Shown one piece after another: positions 17,882-26,882 of a stretch of 45,811 bases of DNA (position 1 is the first letter of the stretch; every line of letters begins with the position of its first letter). The stretch is taken from NCBI GenBank assembly GCA_002170165.1, contig NHFY01000091.1:1-45811 (forward strand), given 5' to 3'. This stretch comes from Flavobacteriales bacterium TMED123. Lineage in GTDB: Bacteria; Bacteroidota; Bacteroidia; Flavobacteriales; BACL11. The translations under genes were made by a program, and so were the position numbers. Under the pieces are notes generated by a model. That model had not been told where the DNA came from and did no database searches. It saw only the letters and a list, made by a program, of their open reading frames with translations.

Positions 17882-18919
17882 ATGCGATTATTGCTTTATC
17901 CATTTTCCTTTTTGTATGCCATAATAACTAATATCAGAAATTTATTTTTTGATATAGGTATTATTACGACTAAAAAATATGATATTCCAATTATTTGTGT
18001 TGGGAATCTTTCATCAGGAGGCACAGGAAAAACACCTCTTACCGATTATCTGCTTACCTTATTAAGTAATCGGAAAGTTGCTGTTTTAAGTAGAGGGTAT
18101 GGAAGAAAAACAAAAGGGTTTAAGGTAGTAGAAACTGAAAGCAAAGCAAAACTTGTTGGAGATGAGCCGCTTTTGCTCAAACAACACCATCCAAACAATT
18201 TGGTAATTGTTGATAAAAGCAGAACAAGAGCCATTGAGAGAATCATGAGAAATCATCCTGAAATTGAAATCATAATAATGGATGATGGCTTTCAACACAG
18301 AAAAGTAAAAGCAGGATTGAATATTTTAATTACGGACTATCACTTACCTTACTATAAAGATTATTTATTGCCTATAGGTACTTTGCGTGAGAGCAAAAAA
18401 TCAAGTGAAAGAGCAGATATTATTATGGTGAGTAAGGCACCAAAAGATTTGAATCCTACTGAGAAAAAAGGAATAATGCAGCAATTGGGTATTTTCATTA
18501 CACAAAGGGGCTATTTCAGTAATATTATCTACAAGAAGTGGAAGCACTTTACAAATAATACTGAATTAATTAATGAGGAAATATACAGCATCACGCTTGT
18601 TAGCGGAATTGCTAACCCAAACCCATTAATCAGTAAGTTGGAGCAAGATGGACATAAAATTACACTGATGCAGTTTGCAGATCATCACAACTATACAAAA
18701 AGCGATATAAAAGCAATATTAAAGCAATACAATCAGCATAAATGTGTCAAAAAACTTATCTTGACCACCGAAAAAGATGCAGTAAAATTAAAGGCTTTTG
18801 AAAGTGAATTTGAAGATGTAGACCTTTATATTGCTCCTATTCAAACTGAGATAGTGGAAAAAGAAAATTTTGAAAAACAAATACTAAACTATGTTAGCAC
18901 AAATACAACAAACTGCTAG
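17882..18919 (+). CDS. lpxK: Tetraacyldisaccharide 4'-kinase
   Basis: Adds the 4' phosphate to the tetraacyl-disaccharide intermediate of lipid A, at the inner face of the inner membrane. The 345-residue protein starts with a membrane-associating helix (LLLYPFSFLYAIITNI), followed by the P-loop GNLSSGGTGKT at 41-51 and the family segments LSRGYGRKTKG, VGDEPLLL and MDDGFQHR. Length is normal. The frame is open five codons further upstream to a TTG, but that start lies before and within the promoter box, so ATG 17882 is chosen. It heads an operon with punA (29-bp overlap), a secreted beta-propeller, gatB and lpxH. Confidence 0.95.
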   Translation: MRLLLYPFSFLYAIITNIRNLFFDIGIITTKKYDIPIICVGNLSSGGTGKTPLTDYLLTLLSNRKVAVLSRGYGRKTKGFKVVETESKAKLVGDEPLLLKQHHPNNLVIVDKSRTRAIERIMRNHPEIEIIIMDDGFQHRKVKAGLNILITDYHLPYYKDYLLPIGTLRESKKSSERADIIMVSKAPKDLNPTEKKGIMQQLGIFITQRGYFSNIIYKKWKHFTNNTELINEEIYSITLVSGIANPNPLISKLEQDGHKITLMQFADHHNYTKSDIKAILKQYNQHKCVKKLILTTEKDAVKLKAFESEFEDVDLYIAPIQTEIVEKENFEKQILNYVSTNTTNC

Positions 18920-19700
18920 TTTTTTAAAAGAAAAAACAAATACATCAGCTGATGTCGGAATCATTTTAGGAACAGGTTTGGGCGGATTGGTTGAGGAAAT
19001 TGACATCAAACATTCCATTTCTTATGAGGATATACCTAATTTTCCAATTTCTACTGTAGAAGGACATTCTGGCAGATTAATATTTGGTAATTTGGGTGGA
19101 AAATCAGTAGTAGCAATGCAAGGCCGTTTTCATTATTACGAAGGCTATTCTGCTGAAAAAATTACTTTCCCAGTAAGGGTAATGAAGTTTTTGGGCATCA
19201 AAAATTTGATAGTTTCCAATGCTAGTGGTGGTGTAAACCCAGATTATGAAATTGGCGATTTGATGACACTGAAAGACCATATCAACCTTATACCAAACCC
19301 TTTAATTGGACAGAATGAAAAGAAGCTTGGTCCAAGATTTCCTGATATGAGTGAGCCCTATTGTCCTAAAATGATTGCAATAGCAGAGCAAATTGCTACT
19401 GAAAATAATATCAAATTGCAGCAAGGAGTATATGTAGGTGTAACAGGACCAACATTAGAAACTCCATCTGAGTATTTTTATTTCAGAAAAATTGGTGGAG
19501 ACACGGTAGGTATGTCGACTGTTCCGGAAGTAGTGGTGGCCCGACATATGGACATTCCTTGCTTTGCGATTTCTGTAATTACCGATTTAGGCGTTCCGGG
19601 TAAAATTAAAAAAGTAACCCATGAAGATGTTCAAGCCGTAGCTGAAGTTACAGAACCTAAACTCACTTTAATTATTAAAAAATTAATTTCATCTATTTAA
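18891..19700 (+). CDS. punA: Purine-nucleoside phosphorylase, trimeric (class II) type
   Basis: Splits purine nucleosides with phosphate to give the base and (deoxy)ribose-1-phosphate. The 269 residues match the trimeric PNP family: GTGLGGL near 28, VEGHSGRL near 57, RFHYYEGY near 80, the purine-site glutamate E190 (TGPTLET), and GMSTVPEVVVARH near 207. The position matching human Asn243 is Asp here: D232 in SVITDLG (codon 19584-19586), with the 42-residue spacing from the glutamate preserved. In human PNP the Asn-to-Asp change favours 6-aminopurines, so adenosine may be a substrate; this is an inference. The start overlaps lpxK by 29 bp, suggesting coupled translation. Confidence 0.93.
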   Translation: MLAQIQQTASFLKEKTNTSADVGIILGTGLGGLVEEIDIKHSISYEDIPNFPISTVEGHSGRLIFGNLGGKSVVAMQGRFHYYEGYSAEKITFPVRVMKFLGIKNLIVSNASGGVNPDYEIGDLMTLKDHINLIPNPLIGQNEKKLGPRFPDMSEPYCPKMIAIAEQIATENNIKLQQGVYVGVTGPTLETPSEYFYFRKIGGDTVGMSTVPEVVVARHMDIPCFAISVITDLGVPGKIKKVTHEDVQAVAEVTEPKLTLIIKKLISSI

Positions 19701-19702
19701 AT

Positions 19703-21094
19703 ATGAAAAAAATAATCATTCTCACATTTATTAATGTCGTTGTTATTACATTATCTTTTGCTCAAACTTTTCCTTCTTGGCAACTATATCTAATGGATAA
19801 TTGGCAAGATACTACTTTAACACCATCATGGCAATACGATAATACATATAATGAGATTTGGGGAGTGCAAATAAACGGAGTAGAGATTGCTATAATCGGA
19901 TCTACTGCAGGTACCCATTTTTTTGACGTTACAATTCCTTCTGGAGTAAACCAAGTAGATTTTGTAGCCGGAGCTTATACTGGAAGTGGTGTAATACATA
20001 GAGACTATCACGATTATAATGGCTACTTGTATGCAGTTTGTGATGAAGGAAATAATAGTACTTTACAAATTATTGACATGACTAACTTACCTAATTCAGT
20101 AAGTGTAGTTTATGATTCAAATTTACTTTTTACCAAATCGCATAATATTTTTATTGATACGGCTACTGCAAAATTATACGTATGCGCAGTCAAACATACT
20201 AATCCAAATAATTTTTCTTCTGCTATGGAAATTTACTCTTTAGCAGACCCTTTAAACCCTTCTCTATTATACACCTATAATGATGTAGGACATGTGCATG
20301 ATGCTTATGTTAGAAATGATACTGCCTATCTTAATTGTGGTAATGATGGTTTCCGGATTGTAGACTTTCATTATCTTGACTTAACAGGAGGTATGGCTCC
20401 AATTGAATTAGCATCCTTAACCTCTTATCCAGATGCAGGATATAACCATTCTGGCTGGTTAAATAATGACGGAACAGTCTATGCTATGTTAGATGAGAAT
20501 CATGGTTACGATATAAAACTTTTAGATGTTAGTAATTTTAACAATATCACTATTCTTTCTACATTTAACTCAGGAATAAATCCTAATTCTATGGCACATA
20601 ATGCAATTATTAAACATAATCTATTATTTGTTTCATATTATCATGATGGATTAAGAGTGTTTAATATTGCTGACCCCACAAACCCTTTTGAAACATTATA
20701 TTACGATACATATCTGCCAAATAATCATTCCTCATATAAAGGGGCGTGGGGCGTATACCCTTTTTGGAATAAACAAAATCATACTTTCTCAAGTATTTTA
20801 GTTTCCGATATGCAAACAGGTCTTTATGTGTTTAGCGGATCATTCCCTTTAAGCATAAATGATTTAGAGAAAGAGCCAAACTCAATCTTCCCAAATCCTG
20901 CAACAAATGGGTTCAATACCACTAATAAAGATGCAACCAATATAATCCTTTATGACATATTTGGAAAAAAAGTACTCGATAAAAATCTTCCAAATAATAA
21001 AGTCTCAAGACGAAATATAGCAAATGGATTGTATTTTTATAACTTGAAAAATAAGCAGGAAATTATTGAAAACGGAAAAATTATTTTTGAGTAG
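19703..21094 (+). CDS. Secreted choice-of-anchor-B beta-propeller with T9SS type A sorting domain
   Basis: A 463-residue type IX secretion cargo with a signal peptide (MKKIIILTFINVVVITLSFA), a choice-of-anchor-B/LVIVD-like beta-propeller (about 22-390) and a type A C-terminal domain (SIFPNPATNGF ... LYDIFGKKV ... GLYFYNL). Histidine motifs line up with those of the paralogue at 14894-17707: SHNIFID, HVHDAYV, NHSGW, AHNAI, SYYHDG and AWGVYPF. The role is unknown. It sits between punA (2 bp gap) and gatB (no gap), so a surface protein is co-transcribed with housekeeping genes. Its codon use and base composition look like its neighbours. Confidence 0.88.
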   Translation: MKKIIILTFINVVVITLSFAQTFPSWQLYLMDNWQDTTLTPSWQYDNTYNEIWGVQINGVEIAIIGSTAGTHFFDVTIPSGVNQVDFVAGAYTGSGVIHRDYHDYNGYLYAVCDEGNNSTLQIIDMTNLPNSVSVVYDSNLLFTKSHNIFIDTATAKLYVCAVKHTNPNNFSSAMEIYSLADPLNPSLLYTYNDVGHVHDAYVRNDTAYLNCGNDGFRIVDFHYLDLTGGMAPIELASLTSYPDAGYNHSGWLNNDGTVYAMLDENHGYDIKLLDVSNFNNITILSTFNSGINPNSMAHNAIIKHNLLFVSYYHDGLRVFNIADPTNPFETLYYDTYLPNNHSSYKGAWGVYPFWNKQNHTFSSILVSDMQTGLYVFSGSFPLSINDLEKEPNSIFPNPATNGFNTTNKDATNIILYDIFGKKVLDKNLPNNKVSRRNIANGLYFYNLKNKQEIIENGKIIFE

Positions 21095-22543
21095 ATGAGT
21101 GTAAAAAATGAATATGAAGCAGTAATTGGTTTGGAAGTGCATGCGCAACTTTTAACCAAAACCAAAGCCTACTCCTCTGATGAAAATATCTATGGCGCTA
21201 CACCTAATACAAAAACTTCAGTTATCAGTTTAGGGCATCCTGGAACGCTTCCTAGAGCAAATAGAAAAGTAATTGAGTGTGCTGTAAAGCTGGGGCTTGC
21301 AGTAGGCGCTAAAATAAGAGAGCGGAATGAATATGCTAGAAAAAATTATTTTTATGCTGACTTGCCAAAAGGCTATCAAATTACCCAAGATACTACTCCA
21401 ATCTGCAATGGTGGAAGTATAGAGATTAAAAATGATAATGGAGACACAAAACAGATAAATATAACGCGTATTCACATGGAGGAAGATGCAGGAAAAAGCA
21501 TCCATGATTTAGATCCTTTCAATACGCTTGTGGATTTGAATCGAGCAGGCGTTCCGCTTTTGGAAATTGTATCTGAACCCGATATTCGCTCTGCCAATGA
21601 GGCTTATAATTACATCAGTGAAATAAGAAAATTAGTACGCTATTTAGAAATATGTGATGGTAATATGGAAGAAGGAAGCCTAAGATGTGATGCTAATATT
21701 TCTGTAAGAAAAAAAGGAGCAGAAACATTTGGTACAAAGGTAGAAGTGAAAAACATGAATTCTACCAGAAATGTAAAACGCGCCATTGAATTTGAAATTA
21801 GTAGACAGATTGAATTGCTTGAAATTAGAGAGGAAATAAAACATGAAACCAGAAGCTTTAATGCTGCCAATAACTCTACCATTTCGATGCGACACAAAGA
21901 GCAAGCAAATGATTATAGGTATTTTCCAGAACCAGATTTGCAACCTGTTTTAGTTACTGAAGATTATATTGAAAAAGTAAAACAAACGCTTCCTGCTCTT
22001 CCAAAAGCACTATTTCTAAAATTTACAAAAGAATTCGGCTTGTCGGAATATGATGCAAATATTCTAGTAGATGAAAAAGAAATTGCGCTTTACTTTGATA
22101 ATTTGTGTAAGCTTACAACAAACTATAAAGCGGCTGCTAATTTTGTAAATGGCAGTGTAAAATCTTACCTAAATGAAAGCGCAACCGCAATTAATGATTT
22201 TAACATATGCCCTGAACGTTTAGCAGAACTTATTGCGCTAATTGATGATGGAAAAATTAGCAATTCTGTTGCTACAGCAAAAATATTTCCTACAATGCTT
22301 GATAATGAATTATCGGCTGAAGATATCGCAACAAAAAATAATTGGATACAAGAATGCGACAGCTCAGCGCTGGAGGATTTTGTAGATACTGCCATTGCAA
22401 AATATCCTGAGAAAGTACTAGAATACAAAGACGGAAAAAAAGGATTAATTGGATTGTTTATGGGGGAAGTGATGAAACTTTCAAAAGGAAAAGCTGATCC
22501 TAAAATATGCAATCAATTGCTAAGAAAAAAACTGGATAATTAA
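21095..22543 (+). CDS. gatB: Aspartyl/glutamyl-tRNA amidotransferase subunit B
   Basis: The tRNA-binding and kinase-like subunit of GatCAB, which converts Glu-tRNA-Gln (and Asp-tRNA-Asn) to the amide form. The 482-residue length is normal. It starts with the family segment YEAVIGLEVHAQL and contains the GatB signature region (KNYFYADLPKGYQITQ, EEDAGKSIHD, DLNRAGVPLLEIVSEPD) and the C-terminal YqeY-like tail (GLFMGEVMKLSKGKADPK). gatA and gatC are not in the window. It follows the propeller gene without a gap, and its stop overlaps the lpxH start as TAATG, so both are probably read from one mRNA. Confidence 0.97.
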   Translation: MSVKNEYEAVIGLEVHAQLLTKTKAYSSDENIYGATPNTKTSVISLGHPGTLPRANRKVIECAVKLGLAVGAKIRERNEYARKNYFYADLPKGYQITQDTTPICNGGSIEIKNDNGDTKQINITRIHMEEDAGKSIHDLDPFNTLVDLNRAGVPLLEIVSEPDIRSANEAYNYISEIRKLVRYLEICDGNMEEGSLRCDANISVRKKGAETFGTKVEVKNMNSTRNVKRAIEFEISRQIELLEIREEIKHETRSFNAANNSTISMRHKEQANDYRYFPEPDLQPVLVTEDYIEKVKQTLPALPKALFLKFTKEFGLSEYDANILVDEKEIALYFDNLCKLTTNYKAAANFVNGSVKSYLNESATAINDFNICPERLAELIALIDDGKISNSVATAKIFPTMLDNELSAEDIATKNNWIQECDSSALEDFVDTAIAKYPEKVLEYKDGKKGLIGLFMGEVMKLSKGKADPKICNQLLRKKLDN

Positions 22544-23289
22544 TGCCAAGAACTAAATTATATTTCGCTTCTGATTTCCATTTAGGTGTACCAACTCATG
22601 CCAAAAGTTTGGAAAGAGAAAAGCGAATTATCGCTTGGCTTGATAGCATAAAAGAAGATGCGAAAAGCATTTATCTATTGGGCGATATTTTCGATTTCTG
22701 GTTTGAGTACAAAACAGTTGTACCAAAAGGTTATGTGCGTATTTTAGCGAAATTGGCTAAGCTAGTAGATGATGGAATTAAAATCAACATAATAAAAGGA
22801 AATCATGATTTGTGGATGTATGATTATTTTCCGAAAGAAATAGGAGTAAATATTTTGGAAGACAAAACCATTTTAAAGGAGAATGGGAAACAAATTTTCT
22901 TGGCCCATGGAGATGGTTTAGGCCCTGGAGATTTAGGCTATAAACTGATAAAAAAAGTATTTGAAAGTAGCATTTGTCAATGGCTCTTTGCTCGATTACA
23001 TCCTAATTTTGGTATTGGGATCGCGCAATTTTGGTCTAAGAAAAGTAGAATTGGGAATCAAGAAAAACCAGATCCTTTTTTAGGAGAAGAAAAAGAATGG
23101 CTAGTAAGCTACTGCAAAAGAAAAAAAAATGAAATCAATATAGATTATTTTGTTTTCGGACATAGGCATTTACCTCTAGAAATTACTATTGATGAAAAAA
23201 CCAAATACATCAATATAGGAGATTGGATTCATCATAACTCTTATGCGGTTTTTGATGAGGGGGAACTAACACTTCAATATTTTAAATAA
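22543..23289 (+). CDS. lpxH: UDP-2,3-diacylglucosamine diphosphatase
   Basis: Hydrolyses UDP-2,3-diacylglucosamine to lipid X and UMP in lipid A synthesis, at the inner membrane surface. The 248-residue calcineurin-type phosphoesterase shows all metal-site motifs: SDFHLG (D11, H13), GDIFDFWFE (D48), GNHD (86-89), AHGDGLGPGD and FGHRHLPL. The last gene of the lpxK operon; its start overlaps the gatB stop by one base, and a terminator follows. Having lpxK and lpxH in one transcript suggests joint control of two lipid A steps. LpxI is unrelated in sequence, so confusion with it is unlikely. Confidence 0.93.
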   Translation: MPRTKLYFASDFHLGVPTHAKSLEREKRIIAWLDSIKEDAKSIYLLGDIFDFWFEYKTVVPKGYVRILAKLAKLVDDGIKINIIKGNHDLWMYDYFPKEIGVNILEDKTILKENGKQIFLAHGDGLGPGDLGYKLIKKVFESSICQWLFARLHPNFGIGIAQFWSKKSRIGNQEKPDPFLGEEKEWLVSYCKRKKNEINIDYFVFGHRHLPLEITIDEKTKYINIGDWIHHNSYAVFDEGELTLQYFK

Positions 23290-23316
23290 AAAAGCCGAGC
23301 AAATGCCCGGCTTTTA
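23288..23316. terminator. Bidirectional terminator between lpxH and the M43 protease
   Basis: Hairpin 23294-23311 (GCCGAGC with GCCCGGC, one mismatch, 4-nt loop) with A-tract before and T-tract after, so it can act on both converging transcripts. Confidence 0.8.
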
Positions 23317-23339
23317 ATATTTACATCAATAATTAAATT

Positions 23340-25940
23340 TTATCTAAACAATATAATTTTATCAGTTAACATTGTTTTACCTTCCGCGTAAACACTGATA
23401 AAATAGATTCCATTTTCCAATCCGGTAAGATCAGCTTCTATAGCTTGTTGCTTACTTATTATAGCACCATCAAAAAGTAATCTAACTTCTGATCCTAGAA
23501 TATTCATAACCTTTAATTGAACATGCTTATCTGCCATATTTTTCACAAGAACATTTGTATTCCCACTTGTAGGGTTAGGATATATAGCCAGTTTTGCAGA
23601 TTGATCTAAAGCTTGAATCAGCGAAGTTTCTTCCCCTATAAGAATATTATCAATGTAGAAGTTGTTTGAAGAGCCATTAGTTACATGCTCAAATCTGAAA
23701 CGAATATTGTCATCCTTTAATGCATTCGCCCCATTTCTATCAAACATAATGCTGTCATTCCACTCATCTGCTCTAGGAGTAAAAGGACTGTCATATAATC
23801 CAGCATTTGCCACATCTAAATAAGATAGCGAACCTAAAAGTGTCCATCCTTCTCCACAATCATTTGAAAAATATACATTCAATTCATTTACAGGGCTACT
23901 ATTAGAAGCAGCTCCACTCCAAGCGAATTTAATAGCAGGATTAGAAAAAGAACTCAAATCATAAGCTGCAGAAATTAAAGAAGCGTTACCCAATATGCTT
24001 CCATTTTTAGCAGGCATCCTTACAGATGCATTCCCATCATAAGCAACTCCATCAACATGCTCCCAACCCTTATCGGCAAAAGAGGTAAAATCCCAAATAT
24101 TTGATTCATGATCATTATCACTTATTACCCAATCAGCATTCAAATTAGAAGCGTTCTCAAAACTATAAGTATATGAGGAAGCATTATTAATTGCAGTTGT
24201 CGGCAGTACAGTAATGAAATCTTCATGTAAAGTTGTAGATGTACATGTGTTATTATAATAAGCTACATAAATTTTTTCTTCAACCTCTCCTCTATAAAAA
24301 ACAGTAAAATGCAATCCCCAGTACAAACCTAAGCTATCAATTACATGAGGAGTGATGTTTGTTGCGCCAATTGCAATTAACTCATCTTGTTTTCCTTGCA
24401 CAATTTTAGTTGAAATAATTGAATCGTAAGAAAAAGCATTTGTCAAATCCAAATCAGCAAGATTATATGCTCTAGACTCTGTTGTTTCATCATAAGAAAC
24501 AACCAATGAAACATCATAACTTCCAGGAGATGAAAAAGCATATAATGAATTGTCATCATTAGCGCCTCCTGAAGTGAATGTACCACTGCCATTATCACCC
24601 AAATCCCAACTCATTGAATTAATATTTCCGGCAAAAACAGAAGCTTTATTTGATTTTAACCAAATATTTTCGCCCAAACAAATGGATTCAAAAGCATTGC
24701 CAAATCCATCTGTAAAGTTTGCAATTTTTGTACAAGTTGGCGCAACAAATCCATCAGATGTACCAGTTGATTGAATATTGTCATTCGACCAAATATATCT
24801 TCTAGATCCGTACTCAGTTGTATCTATAACAATAGTGGTGTCTATAGTGGTAGTAGTGTCTAAAACAATAGTGTCTATAATTGTAGTAGTAGTCAGTTCT
24901 CCTACTAAAGTTTGATTCATTATTTCTACTTGTCCTTTTGAGAACATGGTGCAATAATCGTCATTAGTATAATCCATATAGTTCATAAACATCTCGCCAG
25001 CAGGATTTAACGAATCGGCTAAACAACCATAAAATATTCCTGAAGGAAGACCAACATGCCAAGGGAATTTTGAAGGAGTAGGACTATCAGGATCTGCTCC
25101 TGGGTCAGTGGTAAAGCCGTTTGAAGTGTGCTGTGGTGGCGTATCAAACACCCCATCATCTCCACAGGAACCTGAACTACAATCCCATGTGTGACACAAA
25201 CCTAACCAATGACCTACTTCATGTGTTAGTGTAGTTGATTGTGGATCATTCATCTCACTATATCTAATAACAATTCCATCAGTAGACATTCTACCACCAG
25301 GGAATTGAGCATAACCTAATGTAATTCCGCCATCACTAGAAGAAATGTTTCTAACTACCCAAATATTTAAATACTCATAAGCATTCCAGTAGCTTAATGT
25401 TTTGATTCTATTTCTAGGAGTAACTCCATTTGTGAAGTCTGACTTAACCCTAACAATCCCGTTTGTAGGTTGTGGAGCGCAGGTGTCACATCTAGGTGCT
25501 AGCCTTGCCAATCGAAACTCAACATTTGCCTCACCCCTTAGAGCAGCAAAAACATCTGGTGTTTTTGGGAATTGACCTTGGAACATTTGTAAAAACTTAT
25601 CGGATTGCCCATTGATGTTCTTATTAAGCGCATCAAGTGCGTTTTGAACATCAGACTCTGAAATGTTTTCTGCACTGTTTACTGCTTCATATATTACATG
25701 TACAACTACAGGAATAATCTTTTTACCTTCAGTTGTTTTAGCACTTTCAACTTTTTGTAGAAAATCCTTGTTTGCTTTTTCTAGTTCAGCATCTAATTGC
25801 TCTAAATTTTTATAAAACTCAGGGTATTTATTCATATCATCTGCCAAATACCCTTTGTAAGAGCCACATTTTTCTTGAGAAAAACAGGTAAAGGAAAGAA
25901 AGAAAAGACTAAAAATTAGAAGTAAAATTCTATTGGTCAT
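23340..25940 (-). CDS. Secreted M43 (pappalysin-like) metalloprotease, T9SS cargo
   Basis: An 866-residue zinc endopeptidase. Order: signal peptide (ending TCFSQ), pro-region with a coiled helix (about 25-75), M43 domain with the zinc motif HEVGHWLGLCH at 240-250 and a Met-turn FMNYMDYTNDDYCTMF near 320, a Thr-rich linker (about 349-377), a PKD-like domain (about 395-500), a MAM/jelly-roll-like region (about 590-760) and a type A T9SS sorting domain (YPNPTSGN ... VMNILGSEV ... GLENGIYFISV). The frame could start three codons earlier at TTG, but the ATG at 25940 begins a standard signal peptide. It is probably surface-bound or released and degrades extracellular protein. Confidence 0.93.
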   Translation of the reverse strand: MTNRILLLIFSLFFLSFTCFSQEKCGSYKGYLADDMNKYPEFYKNLEQLDAELEKANKDFLQKVESAKTTEGKKIIPVVVHVIYEAVNSAENISESDVQNALDALNKNINGQSDKFLQMFQGQFPKTPDVFAALRGEANVEFRLARLAPRCDTCAPQPTNGIVRVKSDFTNGVTPRNRIKTLSYWNAYEYLNIWVVRNISSSDGGITLGYAQFPGGRMSTDGIVIRYSEMNDPQSTTLTHEVGHWLGLCHTWDCSSGSCGDDGVFDTPPQHTSNGFTTDPGADPDSPTPSKFPWHVGLPSGIFYGCLADSLNPAGEMFMNYMDYTNDDYCTMFSKGQVEIMNQTLVGELTTTTIIDTIVLDTTTTIDTTIVIDTTEYGSRRYIWSNDNIQSTGTSDGFVAPTCTKIANFTDGFGNAFESICLGENIWLKSNKASVFAGNINSMSWDLGDNGSGTFTSGGANDDNSLYAFSSPGSYDVSLVVSYDETTESRAYNLADLDLTNAFSYDSIISTKIVQGKQDELIAIGATNITPHVIDSLGLYWGLHFTVFYRGEVEEKIYVAYYNNTCTSTTLHEDFITVLPTTAINNASSYTYSFENASNLNADWVISDNDHESNIWDFTSFADKGWEHVDGVAYDGNASVRMPAKNGSILGNASLISAAYDLSSFSNPAIKFAWSGAASNSSPVNELNVYFSNDCGEGWTLLGSLSYLDVANAGLYDSPFTPRADEWNDSIMFDRNGANALKDDNIRFRFEHVTNGSSNNFYIDNILIGEETSLIQALDQSAKLAIYPNPTSGNTNVLVKNMADKHVQLKVMNILGSEVRLLFDGAIISKQQAIEADLTGLENGIYFISVYAEGKTMLTDKIILFR
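24812..24896 (-). repeat. Thr/Ile/Asp-rich linker repeat inside the M43 protease gene
   Basis: About 28 codons encode alternating DTT/DTI units (TTTTIIDTIVLDTTTTIDTT and the following TIVIDTTE). At DNA level the unit ACTATTGTTnTAGAnAC occurs twice. It joins the peptidase domain to the downstream PKD-like domain and probably serves as an extended linker that could vary in length by slippage. Confidence 0.55.
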
Positions 25941-25973
25941 ATTTTTCAATTTTTAAATAATTATTCGAGAAAA

Positions 25974-26005
25974 CAAATATAATAATTATACTTAAAAATC
26001 ATCAA
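25974..26005 (-). promoter_or_regulatory. Promoter of the M43 protease
   Basis: On the minus strand, TTG (26003-26005) and TATATTTG (25974-25981) are 21 bp apart, within the Bacteroidota -33/-7 range. The box ends 33 bp before the ATG. Confidence 0.45.
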
Positions 26006-26027
26006 GAAAAGAAAAAGATTACTTTTT

Positions 26028-26882
26028 TCAGAAAAGATGTTTTTCTGCATGATAAGAGGATCGAACCAATGGACCACTTTCTACATATCTAAAACCAATT
26101 TTTAAGCCAATTTCTTTTAGCTTTTCGAATTGTTTAGGCTCTACAAATTCTACAACTGGCAAATGTTTGGTGCTGGGTTGTAAATACTGCCCCATAGTAA
26201 ATATGGACACACCTACATTTCGCAAGTCATGCATAGTAGCTACAACTTCCTGTGCTGTTTCTCCTAGCCCAAGCATTATCCCAGATTTTGTTTTCATGCC
26301 ACCATCATGAAGTATTTTTAATGTCTGCAAACTTCTATCGTATTTTGCTTGTATCCTCACTTTTTTAGTTAAGCGACTTACGGTTTCCAAATTGTGGGAA
26401 ACAATCTCAGGTTTTACAGCTATTATTTTTTGAATGTCTTCTGCCTTTCCTTTAAAATCAGGAATTAAAGTTTCTAAAGTTGTAGTAGGGTTAACTGCTC
26501 TAATTGCATTGATAGTTTGCGCCCAAATTTCTGCACCTCCATCTTTCAAATCATCTCTATCTACTGAGGTAATTACAGCATGTTTTACTTTCATCAACTT
26601 TACGGATTGTGCCACTCTTTCTGGCTCACCTACATCAATAGCAAGTGGCCTACCAGTCATCACATTGCAAAATCCGCAAGAACGCGTACATATATTTCCC
26701 AAAATCATAAAAGTAGCTGTTCCTGCCCCCCAACATTCTCCAATGTTAGGACAATGTCCGCTTTCACAAATGGTGTGTAATTTATTACCTTTCACAAGAG
26801 ATTTTACATCCTTATAGGCCTTACCTGTTGGTAATTTTACCTTTAACCATTTTGGCTTTCGTATAGTTGATACTTTTACCAT
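26028..26882 (-). CDS. lipA: Lipoyl synthase
   Basis: Radical-SAM enzyme that inserts two sulfurs into octanoylated lipoyl domains (pyruvate and 2-oxoglutarate dehydrogenases, glycine cleavage). The 284 residues contain the auxiliary cluster cysteines C39, C44 and C50 ([12 protein letters not shown]), the radical-SAM cluster CTRSCGFC (C65, C69, C72), and the C-terminal RSSYHAE element. Length is normal for bacterial LipA. It is the last gene of a minus-strand unit; its start overlaps the end of the upstream 260-residue gene by 7 bp. lipB is not in the window. Confidence 0.97.
   Translation of the reverse strand: MVKVSTIRKPKWLKVKLPTGKAYKDVKSLVKGNKLHTICESGHCPNIGECWGAGTATFMILGNICTRSCGFCNVMTGRPLAIDVGEPERVAQSVKLMKVKHAVITSVDRDDLKDGGAEIWAQTINAIRAVNPTTTLETLIPDFKGKAEDIQKIIAVKPEIVSHNLETVSRLTKKVRIQAKYDRSLQTLKILHDGGMKTKSGIMLGLGETAQEVVATMHDLRNVGVSIFTMGQYLQPSTKHLPVVEFVEPKQFEKLKEIGLKIGFRYVESGPLVRSSYHAEKHLF

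Noticed and set aside
22165-22512. 115-codon serine-rich open frame on the minus strand
   Set aside because: It is antisense to the C-terminal part of gatB. Serine-rich antisense frames are expected opposite coding DNA of this composition.
26434-26817. 127-codon open frame on the plus strand
   Set aside because: It is antisense to lipA, whose motifs are complete. No signal or domain is visible and composition fits a shadow frame.
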